The translations under genes were made by a program, and so were the position numbers. Shown here in pieces: positions 35,541 through 49,400 of a DNA stretch of 64,000 nt. The notes beneath the pieces are model-generated. The model was not told where the DNA came from and did not search any database. It saw only the letters and a program-made list of their open reading frames with translations. Every line of letters starts with the position of its first letter. The stretch's first letter is position 1. The DNA lies in assembly GCF_030867145.1 (NCBI RefSeq), contig NC_134434.1, positions 6,572,001 to 6,636,000 of the forward strand, in the 5' to 3' direction. This DNA comes from Opisthocomus hoazin. Lineage: Eukaryota; Chordata; Aves; Opisthocomiformes; Opisthocomidae.

Positions 35541-38500
35541 ACTTCCCTCAGTTACGGAAGGGCTTGTGAAAAAAGAGGACCCGAAATAAAGCATGCTGTT
35601 GAAATCTAAGTTCTCCCAGGCAAAGGAGCATCTCTTCGATCGACATCTCTGCAGCGCCCGGCGGGGCCAGCAGCCCGGCAATAACGAAGGAATGCTACAA
35701 CACCAGAAATGCTCTGGGCGATGCCTTCTTGAATGACAAAGCTTCATAGCTAGTCCGTCCACACTGATGAATGACAGAGGTATGAAAAGATTAATTTAGA
35801 TACATTTCCACAATATCCAAAGCTTAGCCTTCCAGGCTGCCAAAATTTTACTGGATATCTCAGGAGAGTTACAACACCGACTGCTTCTGCCATTTCAGCA
35901 CTTCCAGCTTGAGCTAAGAATTGGAACCTTAGCGTGTAATAGGAAAAAAATTAATAGGATTTGTCAGAAACTTCAAAGATGTTTGGCTCTACAAGTCGTA
36001 AAGGATCCAAGATTGGCAAGATACATATATTTTTTCTCTCATTCAAGTAGTTTCTTAATTACAAAACAAACAGAAGCAGAAAACAGAAAAACAAAACTCC
36101 TTTAACATGCCATATGGTCAGGAGTCGTTGGAAAGAAAAAAATTTCCCTCTCATGTTTCCAACTGAAAGTTTTTATTTACTAGAGATGATTTAAACCCTA
36201 AAAATCTGAAAAGATTAGAATAGAAAACAATAGTGGTTACATGTGTCAACTTTTCAGAAGAGACCAAAAAAGATTTAAAAAAAAAGTTTCTTCAAACATA
36301 AACCAAATACTGTAGTAGATCACTGTATGTGCTAAATAAATCAGCATGATACTGATAAAGCTTCTTTGGCTGCTTCGAGTCACATTTCAAAAAGGTTTTT
36401 CAACTGGTGGTTACATCCCATCTGTGATATGTAGTTGTGTAACTAATCAGGTGGGCCAAAAAAGTATCAATAAATAAATCTTTAAGAAACATAAAACGGG
36501 ATTTGGCTTAAAGGACAAAAGGACCTGTGCAAGAAATTTCCACATTAAAAAAACATTGTTCTTTCTGAATCCTGAGGTGAAGGAACAGTTTGAAATGAAG
36601 CAGACAATTCCATAATTTTAGGGGGAAAATATTTATTATAAAAGAGACAAGTTCACCAAAGCATCCAGTCCAAGTTTAATTTAGAAGAAAATTTTTCAGT
36701 CCCCTGCTCAACTTGTCTAGCAGTTGTAAGCTGGAGTGCAATGGATTCAAGGGCTTGGGAAAGATTTCAGCTGTCTGTGTAAGTGTTGCAATTACTGATT
36801 TTGTGATCCAAAGTTATTCTTGTTTTTAATTCTTCTCCAGAAGATCCAAAAGGCTAGCTCTGAGCACGAAACCTCTTTTTTCAAAGAGCCGAGCAATAGA
36901 CGGCAAGACGTCATTCTCTCCAAACTATTTGTAATCTCAATTGGAAAGAGAGTGAGCAGCGGTGATATTTTCCTAAGATCAGAAAGGGCCAAGAGGAACA
37001 TCCCAAAACGGGCAGCTGGGCACTCTGTGTTGGACCATCTGGGTCTCAGATACAGCAATAGGTCTGCAGTGGAGCTCTGGCATGAATTCAGCTCCTCTGA
37101 GGAGGACCCATTTCAGGTCCTCTGACAGCAGGTCCACCAGGTATCTCATGCAATTTACATTAAAAATTTGACTGCAGGAGGAGGGATGACCCAGCCTTGA
37201 TGAACCTATGCCCTACAGTTATCTTCTGAAGCATAAAATGTGAGAGATGAGATAGGTGGAGGGGGGAAAGAATAAGAGCTAGAAGTGGTTGCAGATGTCC
37301 AGCACCAGGCATGAAGGCACGGAAGGGGGCTGCTTCAGGCACAGCCATGGTGCTGATAAGCCTCTGCCCTCCCCACTGCGCTCCCAGTGCTGTGGGGTCA
37401 GTGTGGAAGTGCCACTGACCAGTATGTCCCAGCAACGGGAAAGGGATGGAGGGCGACCGGATCCCCTAAGCTGGGGATGTCCCTCCATTCAGTCATCCAT
37501 GCCTCACCTGAACTGCTTAATGCCCCCGTATGAGATGCATCTCCTCGGAAGACAGCTTAAAGTATGTCCACCTTGTTCTGCTGGGTTTTAAAATATCGCA
37601 GGTGAATCCCTTGGTCCTGCCAGAAATGATGGAGTTTCATCCCTGATTTTAACGGGGCCGTGCATTTCCTTTGGTCTATTCAACTATTCTTTATTACAGC
37701 AAAAATGTAGATTTTATCTGGCCTGGCTTCTGGCTTTCCAACGTTTTGCTCAGAATGCGGGAGCCAGTGCATCCTATAGATAGTGAAAACAGTTACCCTG
37801 GGCTAGGTCTCTGCATTTCTCTTTCTAGTTCCATTCCTACGTTGTAACTGCAAAAACCCCACCCAAATAACAACATAGCAAACAAACAGAAGGCGATAAA
37901 GAAGCTGGAACAAGACTATTACAAACACAAACACTGAATTTTGTTTCGGTGTAGTCTTCTGTAAAAATTTAGGTTGGTGTGTTGGTTAAATTAAGGTCAC
38001 CACCCTCGGCACCAAAGGCAATTTTATCTTGTTCCCTCACTGCCATCACATTGTTTCATGGTGCATGGCTATTTTTCTGTTGATTAGACTACTCAGGGAG
38101 GGAAAAAAACAAGAAAGAAAACCAGTGCTGGATAACTGCATATTACATGTGCATGAAAAATCTGTGCTGGCGTGACTCTGCGCAGTGTTTCGCAGGTGAG
38201 GTCATTACAACAGCAAAACACATCTTTTGTTTTTGGCTCTTGGAAATACATCAAGCTTGGAAGAGGGAAAGGGGAGAGACGGAGACCTTGACTTCTTTTG
38301 AATATCGCTCTTTCTCACTTCATATTTTTGATGCCACTTCTGACCAGTGCTAAGCCAAATCCCATAAGCTCAGCATTACAGGCACCAGGCTGGGGGATTT
38401 TCTGTGATGGGAAGGCCAATGCTGCCAGCAGACATTGCTGACAGTTTTCCATTTTTGAGACTTTGATGAAAGTTCAACCTTCAAGACAGCAAATCATAAA

Positions 38501-41500
38501 CAGCCCTAGAAAAAGATTCGACAGAAGGTTTGCAAAGCGCATGCTTTTGTCCCCATTTTCTCCTGTGAGGTATCATTATGACTAACAACGGTCATTTTAT
38601 ATAATTGGCTGTATAATTTTATGATCTCAATTATACCGAATTGTAGTTACAAGCAGGTGTTCAGGGATGCAACAGATCTCAGAGCATAAGACAGTCGATG
38701 AGAAAAAAACCTTTCCCACTCTTCCTGCCCTTGCAGATGAGGGCGGTGTTACCGTAGCAGACTGCCATTGCCCGAGCCTGCTGGGACGGGTCACCTGCAG
38801 ACACAGCCCTTGACAACTGCAGGTACTACATCACAGAATCATATCCATCTGTTTAGACAGCTAATTTACACCACGGTAGTGATAAAAACAGTCTTTGTTG
38901 CACAACTCTGGAACAAAAGATTCTTGAAGAACGGCCAGATCTTTGTATCTGTATTTTATCTCCTTCTGAGCTAGAGACAGTGACTCTTCTGCAGGTCCTC
39001 TTAGTAATTAGAAATAGATCATATCCTGATAAAAATGGCCTTAAAATTTGGGTTTGGGTCATTCAAAAGGGAAAACAGGTAAAAAGTCTGGATCCAGCTT
39101 TGCACCTCCTTTGGTTAGCGTGTTGTTTAGGCTCTGGGGCTTGGGTTTGGTCCATCTTAGTAAACAGAGCTGACAAGCACAACCTGGTTAATTCATCATT
39201 CATCTCAAAATGGAATAAGAAAAAGAGCAGATCTATTTCTATTTCTTCAGAGGATGCAAGTCTGAGATTCAGAAGAATAAAACATCTAGAAGCTCACTTT
39301 AAAAATAACAGAAGGTTCATCATCTTTCTTTAATCCATACCCAAAACTGACCTAGACTCGGAGAGAACACAAAGCTTTCAAGACAGTTTCAGAGTTTCTA
39401 TGAGCTCATGACCCTTTGTGTAATCTGTATTATATGTGAAATTGTTTTGCAGTGAACTAGGAAATGATCAGTATCCAGCATGTCACTAGGGACTCTTTCA
39501 AACTGTATAATTAGAATAATTTCACTTGTATTGGGCAGGGCAGGGATTCAAAAAGCAATTCAGAGGCAAAAGGGCAAGCAGCCAGACAATGCTATGTGAG
39601 GCCGAGTTATGTACTTTGCATTTTATTGCTCTTCCACGTAGAATCTGGCAGTTGTGTATTTAGCAAACGCTGCTATTTGTTGTCTGCAAACTCTTCCGAA
39701 ATAGTACCAGTCTGCTCAAGTTCAACACAATTGAGCGAGGAAGGGCTAGGAATAGTTTGCAGAAAACACAAAGCAGAAAGTTATGGTTTGGAAACTGTGT
39801 GACAGAGGCTCTCAGAAACTAGGACAGATGGTGCAAAGGGGCCCTTTCTAAGCCGTAACGACAGCAGGGGAAAGCATGTAGACACCATTTCCACTGGTGT
39901 GAAACTGGGAACAGAGGGATGCTCTGTGTCCAGGACATCCGTTCCTGGTTCAGTCACCAATTTTCTTGCAATAGTTGGAGAGTTACTTTAATATCACTAA
40001 ACATATTTGGCAAAGAGTTTATCTGTCCAGTGCAACCATATTACCTTCATTCATTAATTTTCATAAAGAGAATAATATTTGTAGTGCAAGGAAGAATAAA
40101 TTTTGTGCAGAATTCCTGGAGGCAAAGATCCGTGCTTTTGTGAGGTTTCCATAAGTTTTGTGAGTGGTTTTCCACCACCACCTTCTCCAAGTTGCCTCCC
40201 TTCACACGCTCTTTTTCTTAGTGCCTTGTTCAGCCACATTAAGCCACGCACCTCTCCCTCTCTGGGAATATTTGTCTTTTACTTGTTACAAGGAAGATCT
40301 GCAGCCTTAGAGGAGAGACATAAACACATATTAACACCTCAGGGATTGCAGCGACTGCATTGGTGACACAATTTGCTTTTGAATTACAGTTTCTCTTACA
40401 TCGGACTCCTGGTGCCACAAAAAAAGTCTAGTATAAACAAAATCCTGTTTTCTACCTTACTTTGTATTGATAAAAATACCTAAGTTGACCTTCCTACAAA
40501 AACACAGTATGTATGGTTCTCTTAAAACCTAGAAATAGTTTAAGATGGAGAGACAAAATCTGACTACAGGCATCTTAGTAAAAGTCTGGATCATCCTGCT
40601 CTCGGTTTACTGGCGTGAAGACACCTGCGCCTCCTTCTTTGATGTATGCAGATGAACTGGAGCAGAAAGATAAATTCTGAGAGCTATCAGTAACAGTACC
40701 CTGCTTCGCTGCGGCGATGTTATGGTGCTAAATGCTTTTCGTTCATTTTTGTAGTCAAACCTCCTTCCACCTTGCTGAAGTCTAGCAGCCCTTGAGGCCG
40801 CGTCTCCACTGAGTTACTTGAGATGAGCAGGACACAAACAGGGAAGGCAGCCAGCGTTAGAACTCATCCGAAAAGTGAAAATGCGAGAGACGCTACCAAA
40901 TTACCAAATCTACCAAAGTCCCAAGTTCAGAAGTGACTGATATTCAGGACCTTAAAACCTTGTAAAGAAATCATCATCTCAGTCTAACTAGTCTTAGTCT
41001 AACCCTAACCCTGCTGTATGTTTGTCCGTCTCTAGTAAAAACCCTTCTTTAGGTTCATGTCTTTCTTGGTGTTTTGTCTTCCACTGGATAAACTTTTTAG
41101 TAAATGCAGAAAAACACCATATTTAATCCCTAATACCTGAATCTAAGGATCCCTTCTGAAGTATTCACTCCATGAAGTTCTCTTCCTCCATTTAAAGATA
41201 CACTGGTGCCTGTGCAGGTTGAGTGGGGGCTGAACTTTATGATGCAGGGGAACTAGCTGTCAGGTATAAACACAGAGGGGCACCTCGTCACTCCTACTTT
41301 TCCTAACCCCTGCTGTGATATTTTCGAGCTGTGTTAACCTGGGATGAGTCATGTTTGGCTGAGTTTTCAGGTGTGACTCCTAGACCTGAAACTTCGGGCT
41401 GCTAACCTCTTTGTACACCACAAAGGGAAGAACTGTAATGCAGAGTTTGCAAGAATGCTTTCCAAGATAATTGATCTTGTTGAAGTGCTTTGAAGAGGAG

Positions 41501-44500
41501 CGGCATTAAAATGCCATCTGACAGTCGAGTCAAAAGATTCCTACAAAGGACAAATTAAAGCCAATTAACCTAGCAAGTTAGTCCTTCCATTATGATGGCA
41601 GCTCTGATCTGATAAAAGCAAGAATTCAAACAAGTTGATGATTTCATCTCCTTGGCACGGAGATCACTGCACAGCTGCACAGCTGAGATGTCACAATAAA
41701 AGCAAATGCTTACAAAAGGTTGTTCTTTATGTTTCTGGCTTGTAAATGTAAACGGCCTGTGCTATCCATACTTGCCAGGAATGTCAACAGTGGCTCGAGT
41801 GTACATCTATCCCCCTCTAATCCAGGACAATGCAAAATTTACAAGTGATAAACCCTCTCACTTTTGGAGCTCAAAGCAGCATGAGAATTGGTATTTGGAC
41901 AGAGAAAGCTTTTATACTGGTTTAGGCAATATATACGCAAAGGAGAACAAACTTACTCTGCCAGCAGAGCAGAACAGGTAACTGCATTAGCTTTCCTCTC
42001 TCTCCTGTTGCGATGACTTAGACGATGGCGAGTTCACTTCCTCCAGCTCTCCCAGGTGGACTGCAGAAAGAAAAGAACACATGGAAGTAGTAGTTTGTAG
42101 GGCTACAGTTCGAAGCGCTGTTCGATTTAAAGTTCTTTCAGTGTGGGAAGCTGACAAATGGTCGTGTTTTCTAGAAGACCTTTTGAAATATTTGGAGGGT
42201 AGGAGCGCAGCTGCACTCTGTGCATTCGTGCCTCGCGCATTTTCCGCTGCAGCTCGAGCGCAGGCTTGTCTGGCGCTGCGAGTTGCTAGTGCCGTTGGAG
42301 CCCTGCACAGGAATGCCCTCGGACACGCAAGAAAATGCACTTGCATTGAAAGCAAAGACACAGAGACAACACGGAGTTTGGGGGTAACTTCCAGTTCTCG
42401 GAGATGAGATGGAATTTTTTCTTTGCATAGATTATCTCTTCATAGCCGTGTATAGGTTTTTCTCCTATCTTTTCTGAACTACCTCACTGGCTACTCTTTA
42501 CTCCAGAAATTAGACCACGACTCACCCCCTATATCCTCTAAGCATCATCTTTGCGGTTTGTAGGCGCCTTTTTTCTAACTCCATTTTTCCACTGCCCTTG
42601 GTGTTCTATAGCTCTATCTGATGTGCGAGAGCCCAGGCGGCCCTAGGGTTTGCAGGGCAGCTGCTCGTGCAGTATCTGGGTGATGTATTTGCCTGGAACT
42701 ATGATTTGCCTCCTGATTTTCCTTGAAATGTAAAAGTTTGGGTAAGGGAGAGAGAAAAACAGAATACTTAGATGACCTGAAAAGTATCACTGCCAATCTG
42801 TAATATGAACCTGAAGTCTGTAAAATGATGACAAGTATGTGAAATTGTAAGATGCTGGCTGACATTTCGGAGTACAAATATCCACAGCTTCATCCAGATT
42901 GCAAAATATTAATGATTTCAAATGGAAAAATCTAATGGGCCAAACACTGGCTTCTCTTTCTTTATTTTAGGGACACCTAAAATATGCTTTTTGTTGTTTT
43001 CTAAGAGAAACTAAGCATATTCTGGAAGTGAAATGACTCAAGTTTAAACATGTGAAGTATTAGAAAAAAAACCCAAACATCAACAATATTCAGACACACT
43101 GTCAGTTTTAAGGTAAAAATATAGATCAAGATTCTCATCAGGTTGAAACTGTCTTTTTTTTAAAATTAAGAATCTGGTTCCAAATGCTCAGAGTCGTTAT
43201 ACTTAGATACTTCCCTGGCACTTTAGCCTATTAACCAGTATGAATAGCGTAAAATTTGTGCTAACTTTTTCTTCAGTGTTTCTGTTTCACTTTCTGGTTG
43301 TTAGACAACTTCCGAACAGCGAGGCAGGGTTTAACACCACCAAATGGAATAATGACTTTTCAAGTAGCTCTCAATTGCAACTTTTCTGGACTTTCTCAAG
43401 AAAATTACTAACGTCCATATTTTTTTTCCAACAAATAAGGATGGATCACCATTCTCCTTTCCTTCTATACATCTGCACAGATACTACAATTTCTCTAGAT
43501 CTTTTGTGAGTCTGGTTTTTTTAAGGCACCGCAGGCAGCGTGCCAGCCTCATGGTCAGGTGCAGTAATCCAATGAGTGTATAATTTTCGGTTGCACACTC
43601 ACGAATTAAACCACAGCTGCTGTCCACAATGAACCTGATCTGCTCACTGAGACATCATTAGGGAAAATCAATTAATTTTTCCGTTCTCCCAACTGGTGCT
43701 GAAGTTGAATAGGAGGAGAAGAAAGAGAAAAGGGGGGAAAAAAGGATTTCTGTGTCTATTGTGTTGGAAAGATAAAACCGATGGTATTGAGTAGCCAGGT
43801 TAATGCAGGTCAGTTACAGCTAGAAAGAAAGGAGATACAAGCATTTTGTATTACATTTTATATATGAAAATGAGAGCTGTTCAACCATGAAACAAACCTG
43901 CTTGGTACTTAAGCACGGCTTCCTTACTTTTTCACTAGATACCTTTTCCATGTCCTGCTGCTTTATAATCCTGGGTTCAGATTAGTTAAAGGTAAATGCA
44001 AAATGTTATATTAAAAACTAGAGGAAAGCTTACCCTGAAAAACTTGACACTGGCTTCAAACTCCTGAAGGTTTGTTAGAGTTCATTAAAAATTAGCTGTA
44101 AAAGAAGTCTTTGGAAAATGGGATATGTTACAGTAAGATTTTTTTTTTCTTTTAAATCATGAGCCAGACATGGAAAAAAAACAAAGACAACACTTAACTG
44201 AAACTCATTGCACAGGGTAAAAGATAGACCTCTGAAAAAAAATCCATTAGGATGGCTTTTATGGAATGAAAAGGAGCTGAGTACATTCCAGGTTTTAATG
44301 GAAATTAAAAAAATATATTTTTTTAGTATGGACATTTCAATTTGTGTATATTAATCAACTTTTAGAAATGTTGTAGTTGATGTTCATTGCAAAAAACTTT
44401 TATTCAGCTAAGAAGATTAAATGCTCAACTCAAAACACTATTTTTGCAAATTCTTCCTTGAAGATGGACGTGTTCTGATGATAATCTGAAATGAATCATC

Positions 44501-44850
44501 AAGAACTGAGCTGTCCAGACAGAATTAATCCTATTCAAACTTCCCTACTGAAATTTTAATGAACTAAGTGTTTGTTAGGATTATATTTTCTTATGGAAGT
44601 ACTAGCTAAAAGCATGATAAACACAAAACATTTTACGAGAAAATAACCTCAATGGGTATAATTTTTCTAAAAATGCTGCACTAGAACTTGAATTAATTAG
44701 ATGCTATTATGTACTAAATATTTTATATAGACAGTATAAACAACTGCCTCCTAGCCAGAACACAGATATTCATTAAACGTTTCAAGCATCAAGCCATGCA
44801 TTTACAGAATTTTCAGACAACTGGTAAAATACCCTTCATAGACAACTGAA
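35541..44850. other. Intergenic desert segment, no gene found
   Basis: AT-rich, no supportable gene or clear mobile element. It contains two CAGCTG E-boxes eight bases apart in a tandem 8-mer at 41669-41685, a CpG-dense pocket at 42225-42335 and a 36-base pure purine tract at 43711-43746. Confidence 0.6.
43711..43746. repeat. 36-bp uninterrupted purine tract
   Basis: AGGAGGAGAAG followed by A- and G-runs, with no pyrimidine on the plus strand until 43747. Such tracts can form triplex (H-) DNA. Confidence 0.85.
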
Positions 44851-44855
44851 TTTGC

Positions 44856-44872
44856 TTTTTTTTTTTTTTTTT
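44856..44872. repeat. T17 homopolymer
   Basis: Seventeen consecutive T. Confidence 0.9.
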
Positions 44873-45640
44873 AAATAAACAAAACAAACCCATGGAGTGG
44901 TAGGATAAGAAAACCGGAAAGTTTTTCCGAGTGTGAAGCAGATGATGCAACAGGATGGTGTGATCTCAGAGGGCTATGAGCAGCTCACTATGCGATGGTG
45001 AGACTGCTGCTGGGTTGTACAAGAGCAAAAGAAAATGAATCACAGTAACTGAGTGGCATCTCCAGTAGTGTCGGCACCTGGCAATGTCAGATCCCGTAAG
45101 CAGGTGTCCTATGCATGGGAACTTCATCCACAGAAACATAACAAATCTGAAAGTAGAGAGTTTTTTTTAGAAAATCAAAATTATGAAAATTTGGGGGCAT
45201 GGGGAGAAGACACACAGGCTGTGTGGATCAATCGTAATTATTTTCTGAGGAAGTTTATTGATAGCTCACAGACAATGCGGAGACTGTGCCTGTCCTCCCC
45301 TGGCAGAGGAGGACGAGCTGCCGTCCTGATGGAGCCAGAGGGAAGGGAGGGAAATGCTCTAAAACCTGTACTCAAAAGCCTCGTACTTCACACTATGTTT
45401 TCTTCTTTTGAATCATAAGTAAAACTTACCAAAAGATATCAAAATGGAAAATCTGTGATGAGAAGAAGAATGAGACTGAGGTGTGGGAAACTCCTCCTCT
45501 GCCCCCAGTCTCCTTCACATCCAAACAAATACACACCCCCATGTTCTGAGCAGAGATACCAGCAGCTACAAACCATGCACTTAGTCAGAGATCATTATCA
45601 ACCCTAGCAGATGCCATAATACACCTAAGTGATCACATCA

Positions 45641-45678
45641 CTAAGTAATTAACTAAGTAATCAATCAATTAATTATAA
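45641..45678. promoter_or_regulatory. Homeodomain-type binding motif cluster
   Basis: A 12-bp unit CTAAGTAATTAA/CTAAGTAATCAA is repeated at 45641-45652 and 45653-45664 and followed by TCAATTAATTA. The block carries ATCAATCAA (reverse complement contains TGATTGAT, a PBX-type site) and two TAATTA homeodomain cores within about 40 bases. Whether it is an enhancer cannot be told from one sequence. Confidence 0.35.
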
Positions 45679-46386
45679 GGGAAAGTTACTCTTGTAACAC
45701 AAATCAGTTTAGGAGCTCTGGTTGCAGAAATAAAGTATTTACTAAAAGAACGAAAGAAACAGAGGCACCATTGTTTGCACCAGAGACTCTATTATTCTTA
45801 ATTAACTTTTCTGAGTGTAGGTAGCACTCAAATGACCAAAGACTGAATCACCAGCTGGTGTGAATGAGCTTAGCACTGGTAAAGGTGAGGAGCAGAACTC
45901 CGGATGACGGTTGACAGCCTGGGTCTAGTTTTCAGCTATTAGAAGAATAACTCCAAAACAGACAAAGTTTTCATTACTTTTTTAGATAAAATACATGAGA
46001 CCAGACTTTTCTTCCCCACGGCAATCTTTATGTACCCTTGGTTCTTCTGGGACCTGAGAATAACTGAGCTCAACTGCACTCCGCGAGGAGCGAGATGTGT
46101 GTTACGGAGCAGTACTTCCAGAAACTGCAATATTTTGGAGAAAAGAATTGTTGACTACTGAACTAAATCAGAAGTTGGTTCAGAAAATGTTTTTGCTTTG
46201 CAGAAGACTCCGTCCTGGCTTCCGTTTTGCAGCTTAACAGGTCCCAGAATTTAGTCACCCAGAGGGCTGCTTCCTAGGACTACTAGCAAAGACCTTGTTT
46301 TTCTTCTGCATAGTGGATGGTCCTGAATCCTGAGCATGGACTGAAAAGCATCACCCACAAAGGGGAAAACGAAAGAGCAGAGAAGA

Positions 46387-46414
46387 GTCAAGTCATTTGT
46401 GTCAAGTCATTTAG
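46387..46414. repeat. 14-bp tandem duplication
   Basis: GTCAAGTCATTTGT at 46387-46400 is followed by GTCAAGTCATTTAG at 46401-46414. Confidence 0.9.
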
Positions 46415-49400
46415 GATAAATCTACAGTTTTGTTTTCTGGTTCTGAACTTGACTTCTACCATTGCTGAAATGTCGTGACTATTTTGTTTTGATCTATCCA
46501 CCATCTGTAAACTGGGTAACACCTTCTTTGCCTGTCTTCTTTTACCTGCAGTACAGGTTGGGGGGTGGGATACACAGTGTTCTGCTGAATATTCAGAGAT
46601 CTTAGCTGTGATCTGGATTTATTACAATAAAAATTCAGAAAAGAAATTGTACTACCTAATTCTACCCTGCAACAGTTCAGCCCGTAAGCAGCCAGCCCTC
46701 CTGTGTGGGTTATTCTGCAGAGGTGCACCACGCACAACAGAGACTCTCCTGCAGATGGCTTGAAGGATCAAAACATCCTGGAATTCGAGGCTCAAACTCA
46801 TCAACGAACTTTTCCACCTGTGGAGAAGGGGTAAAGACTGTGTTTATAATCCACAGTTTCTGTCATTGCTCCAAAGCCATCAACACTGCTGCCTGCTGCT
46901 ACTACTAGTGTGTATTTTAATAGAGCTCTACTGGAAATCATTTTCCTTGCTTTTTTCCCTGATCGGGCCATACCTAAATCAACACAGATTCAACATCAAA
47001 AGCAGAGATCTGTGCTTTAGGTAGCCAAGACAGTGTCACTACTCCCCAAAATATTTATTAGCTAATGCTGCAGTGAAGCATTAACTAGGATGTGGATTTG
47101 CATAGTGTGTGAGCTTTTGTTTGCCTACCTATGTGCCCATTTGCCCACAGAAAATATTAAGGAACCTGGGCTATGAGTTATGTTACTGTATGCAAAACAC
47201 AACTCCTATATTTGGTTCCCTTGAATATAATTAAAAAAATAAATGCAAATACATATAAAAGAACATGCATGAATTTCTGTCGAAGAACGGAAAATGACAT
47301 TTTTCTGGGAAGGTGGAATAGATAGATTTGGATGATTTCCTTCTGAAAACACATAATGGAGAGGGGAAACAATTTTTCAATGACTTCTCGAAGCCTGATG
47401 TAAAGTTGCTGCTTTTCATATTAACATCATTCTTTTCTCTTGGACAATGTGAAAGCCAGGGTTCCTGACTGCACCGTTACCACAGCCCTGTGAGCAGAGA
47501 GAGATATCTTTGTATTGCTTAGATATAAAGGTATTTATTAGAAGTTTGTTAACTGTTCATTCAATTAAATGAAACACACATCTGGGAAAATCTAACAGAT
47601 TGCTAAAAGTAGACTGTAAATAAATGATAGTGTTTGCTAGTTTATGCGGGAAAAGGGCTTGGACTAGAAAATATTATCATGAAATACTCTTTAATAAAGT
47701 AGCGCTAAAGTATTACTAAAGCTACTATCTGCACACCTAGTTTTAACGCATCATTCTTACTGACAAGGCCAAGAGCTGACTTTCCCCTCGGTTCCCAAGC
47801 GGGAGTTGACGTGCCAGCGAAGGCTGTCTGCAGCACGGTGCAGCTGGGGACTGGGAGCGTGCCCTCAGCTCCCAGCAAGCGAACGGCAAGCGAAGAATGC
47901 TTGACATGGGCCCAGCAGCGTCGTGTGCTTTGCAAAACACAACCCTAAGGTCTCCCGCTTTAGAGGGATGCAGAAAAAGGGGTGCGAGACAATATTTTTT
48001 GAAGCTTCCGTTTCCAAAAATTGGCACAACCATTTTTGAAATGTAGCTTTTATATATAAACATATGTGCACCACATGCATGTGAAAACACGCTACCACAC
48101 AAGAGGCAAAGAGCACAGATCTCCCACAGCCAGATCTCAAGCCCCTGCCCCAAAGTCTCACAATACTAAAACTGATCAAGTTTCTTTATTTTTTTCTTTT
48201 TTTTTAATTTTGGTTTTAAATGGTAAAATACATAATTGTTTTAGCTTGAGGAAGAATAAAATAATGAAAAAATTTCTGAAACCTACATTCTCCCACATAC
48301 AGTTTCAGTTCAAACAATTCAATTTTTTCAGTCTTCTATGTATCCCAAACCAGGAACTTATAAAAGGGAAATGAGGACAATCCTAACAACAGCACTATCA
48401 GGGCATTTATAAAGTGAATTTATTATCCTTGCTATCAACCAAATGGAATGCTGACAGACAGACCAGGAAATTTTTGATTAATTCGTAGGCGCGGAACATA
48501 ATTTATAGGTGCCTACAACTGTGTAGAAATACTTCTTGAAATGGCATCAGTTAGAATAAATCCTATTTATTAGTGTTTTCAGGTTTGCATACCAAAGCAG
48601 AACTGAACATCATACATTTCCTGGCAACTGATGGACTTGGGCAACCAACTCCTTTTGGCAAACCAAGAGTAGAAGCTGAAGAAATGCCTGATTTCTTAAA
48701 CACTATTGCATAACTGAAGGATCTTACATTGGGTGTGTCTTTCCAGCTCTTGTGATTCACGTATAATACAGTCTCGGCCTTTGGAGAATTACACGCCAGA
48801 TTTCATGTTTTCACGCCATGTTGAAATGGATGCTGGGAAATCTACACTTGCTCCATTTTGCAATGCAAATACTTCAATTTAATGACCAGCGACAACTCCC
48901 ATGTGAACAGAACAGAGATAGGGGAAAGGAAAGCAAAGGAGAAAAAGGGAAATGAATATAATTTCTGGGCCATAAAAATATGTCTGTGAGAGTTGAGGAA
49001 CTAAATGCGGCTTCCTTTCAAGAACATCTGTGTAGGCATCTGTATGACATAATGATAAATATCTACAAGTTGGACATTGTGTCTAAGGTGGTCTCCCAGG
49101 CTCCATCTGGAGTGAGCTAGGAGAAAAAGTGATGATTCCTTCAGGCTGGTGGTAGAAATCACTCTCTGAAGATGCCTTTTAACTCTCAAGTAAGCAAAGA
49201 GGCTGCCTGGATGATTAGCTTAGACCCGATACCCAACTTCTAGATCATAAGGTAAAGGGAGAAGAACATTGCCCTGTGGTCTACCAAGCCTGCTTTAAAG
49301 TATATCAGAGTACGATGCTTTCATAAGAGGAATATTCAGCAGGCTACTAGGTCACATCATCATTTTGGCTACCTTCCTCTCAGCAATCATTCACCCTGTG

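Noticed and set aside
40998..41013. Interstitial telomere repeat (TAACCCTAACCC)
   Set aside because: Only about two CCCTAA units; this is too short to distinguish from chance.
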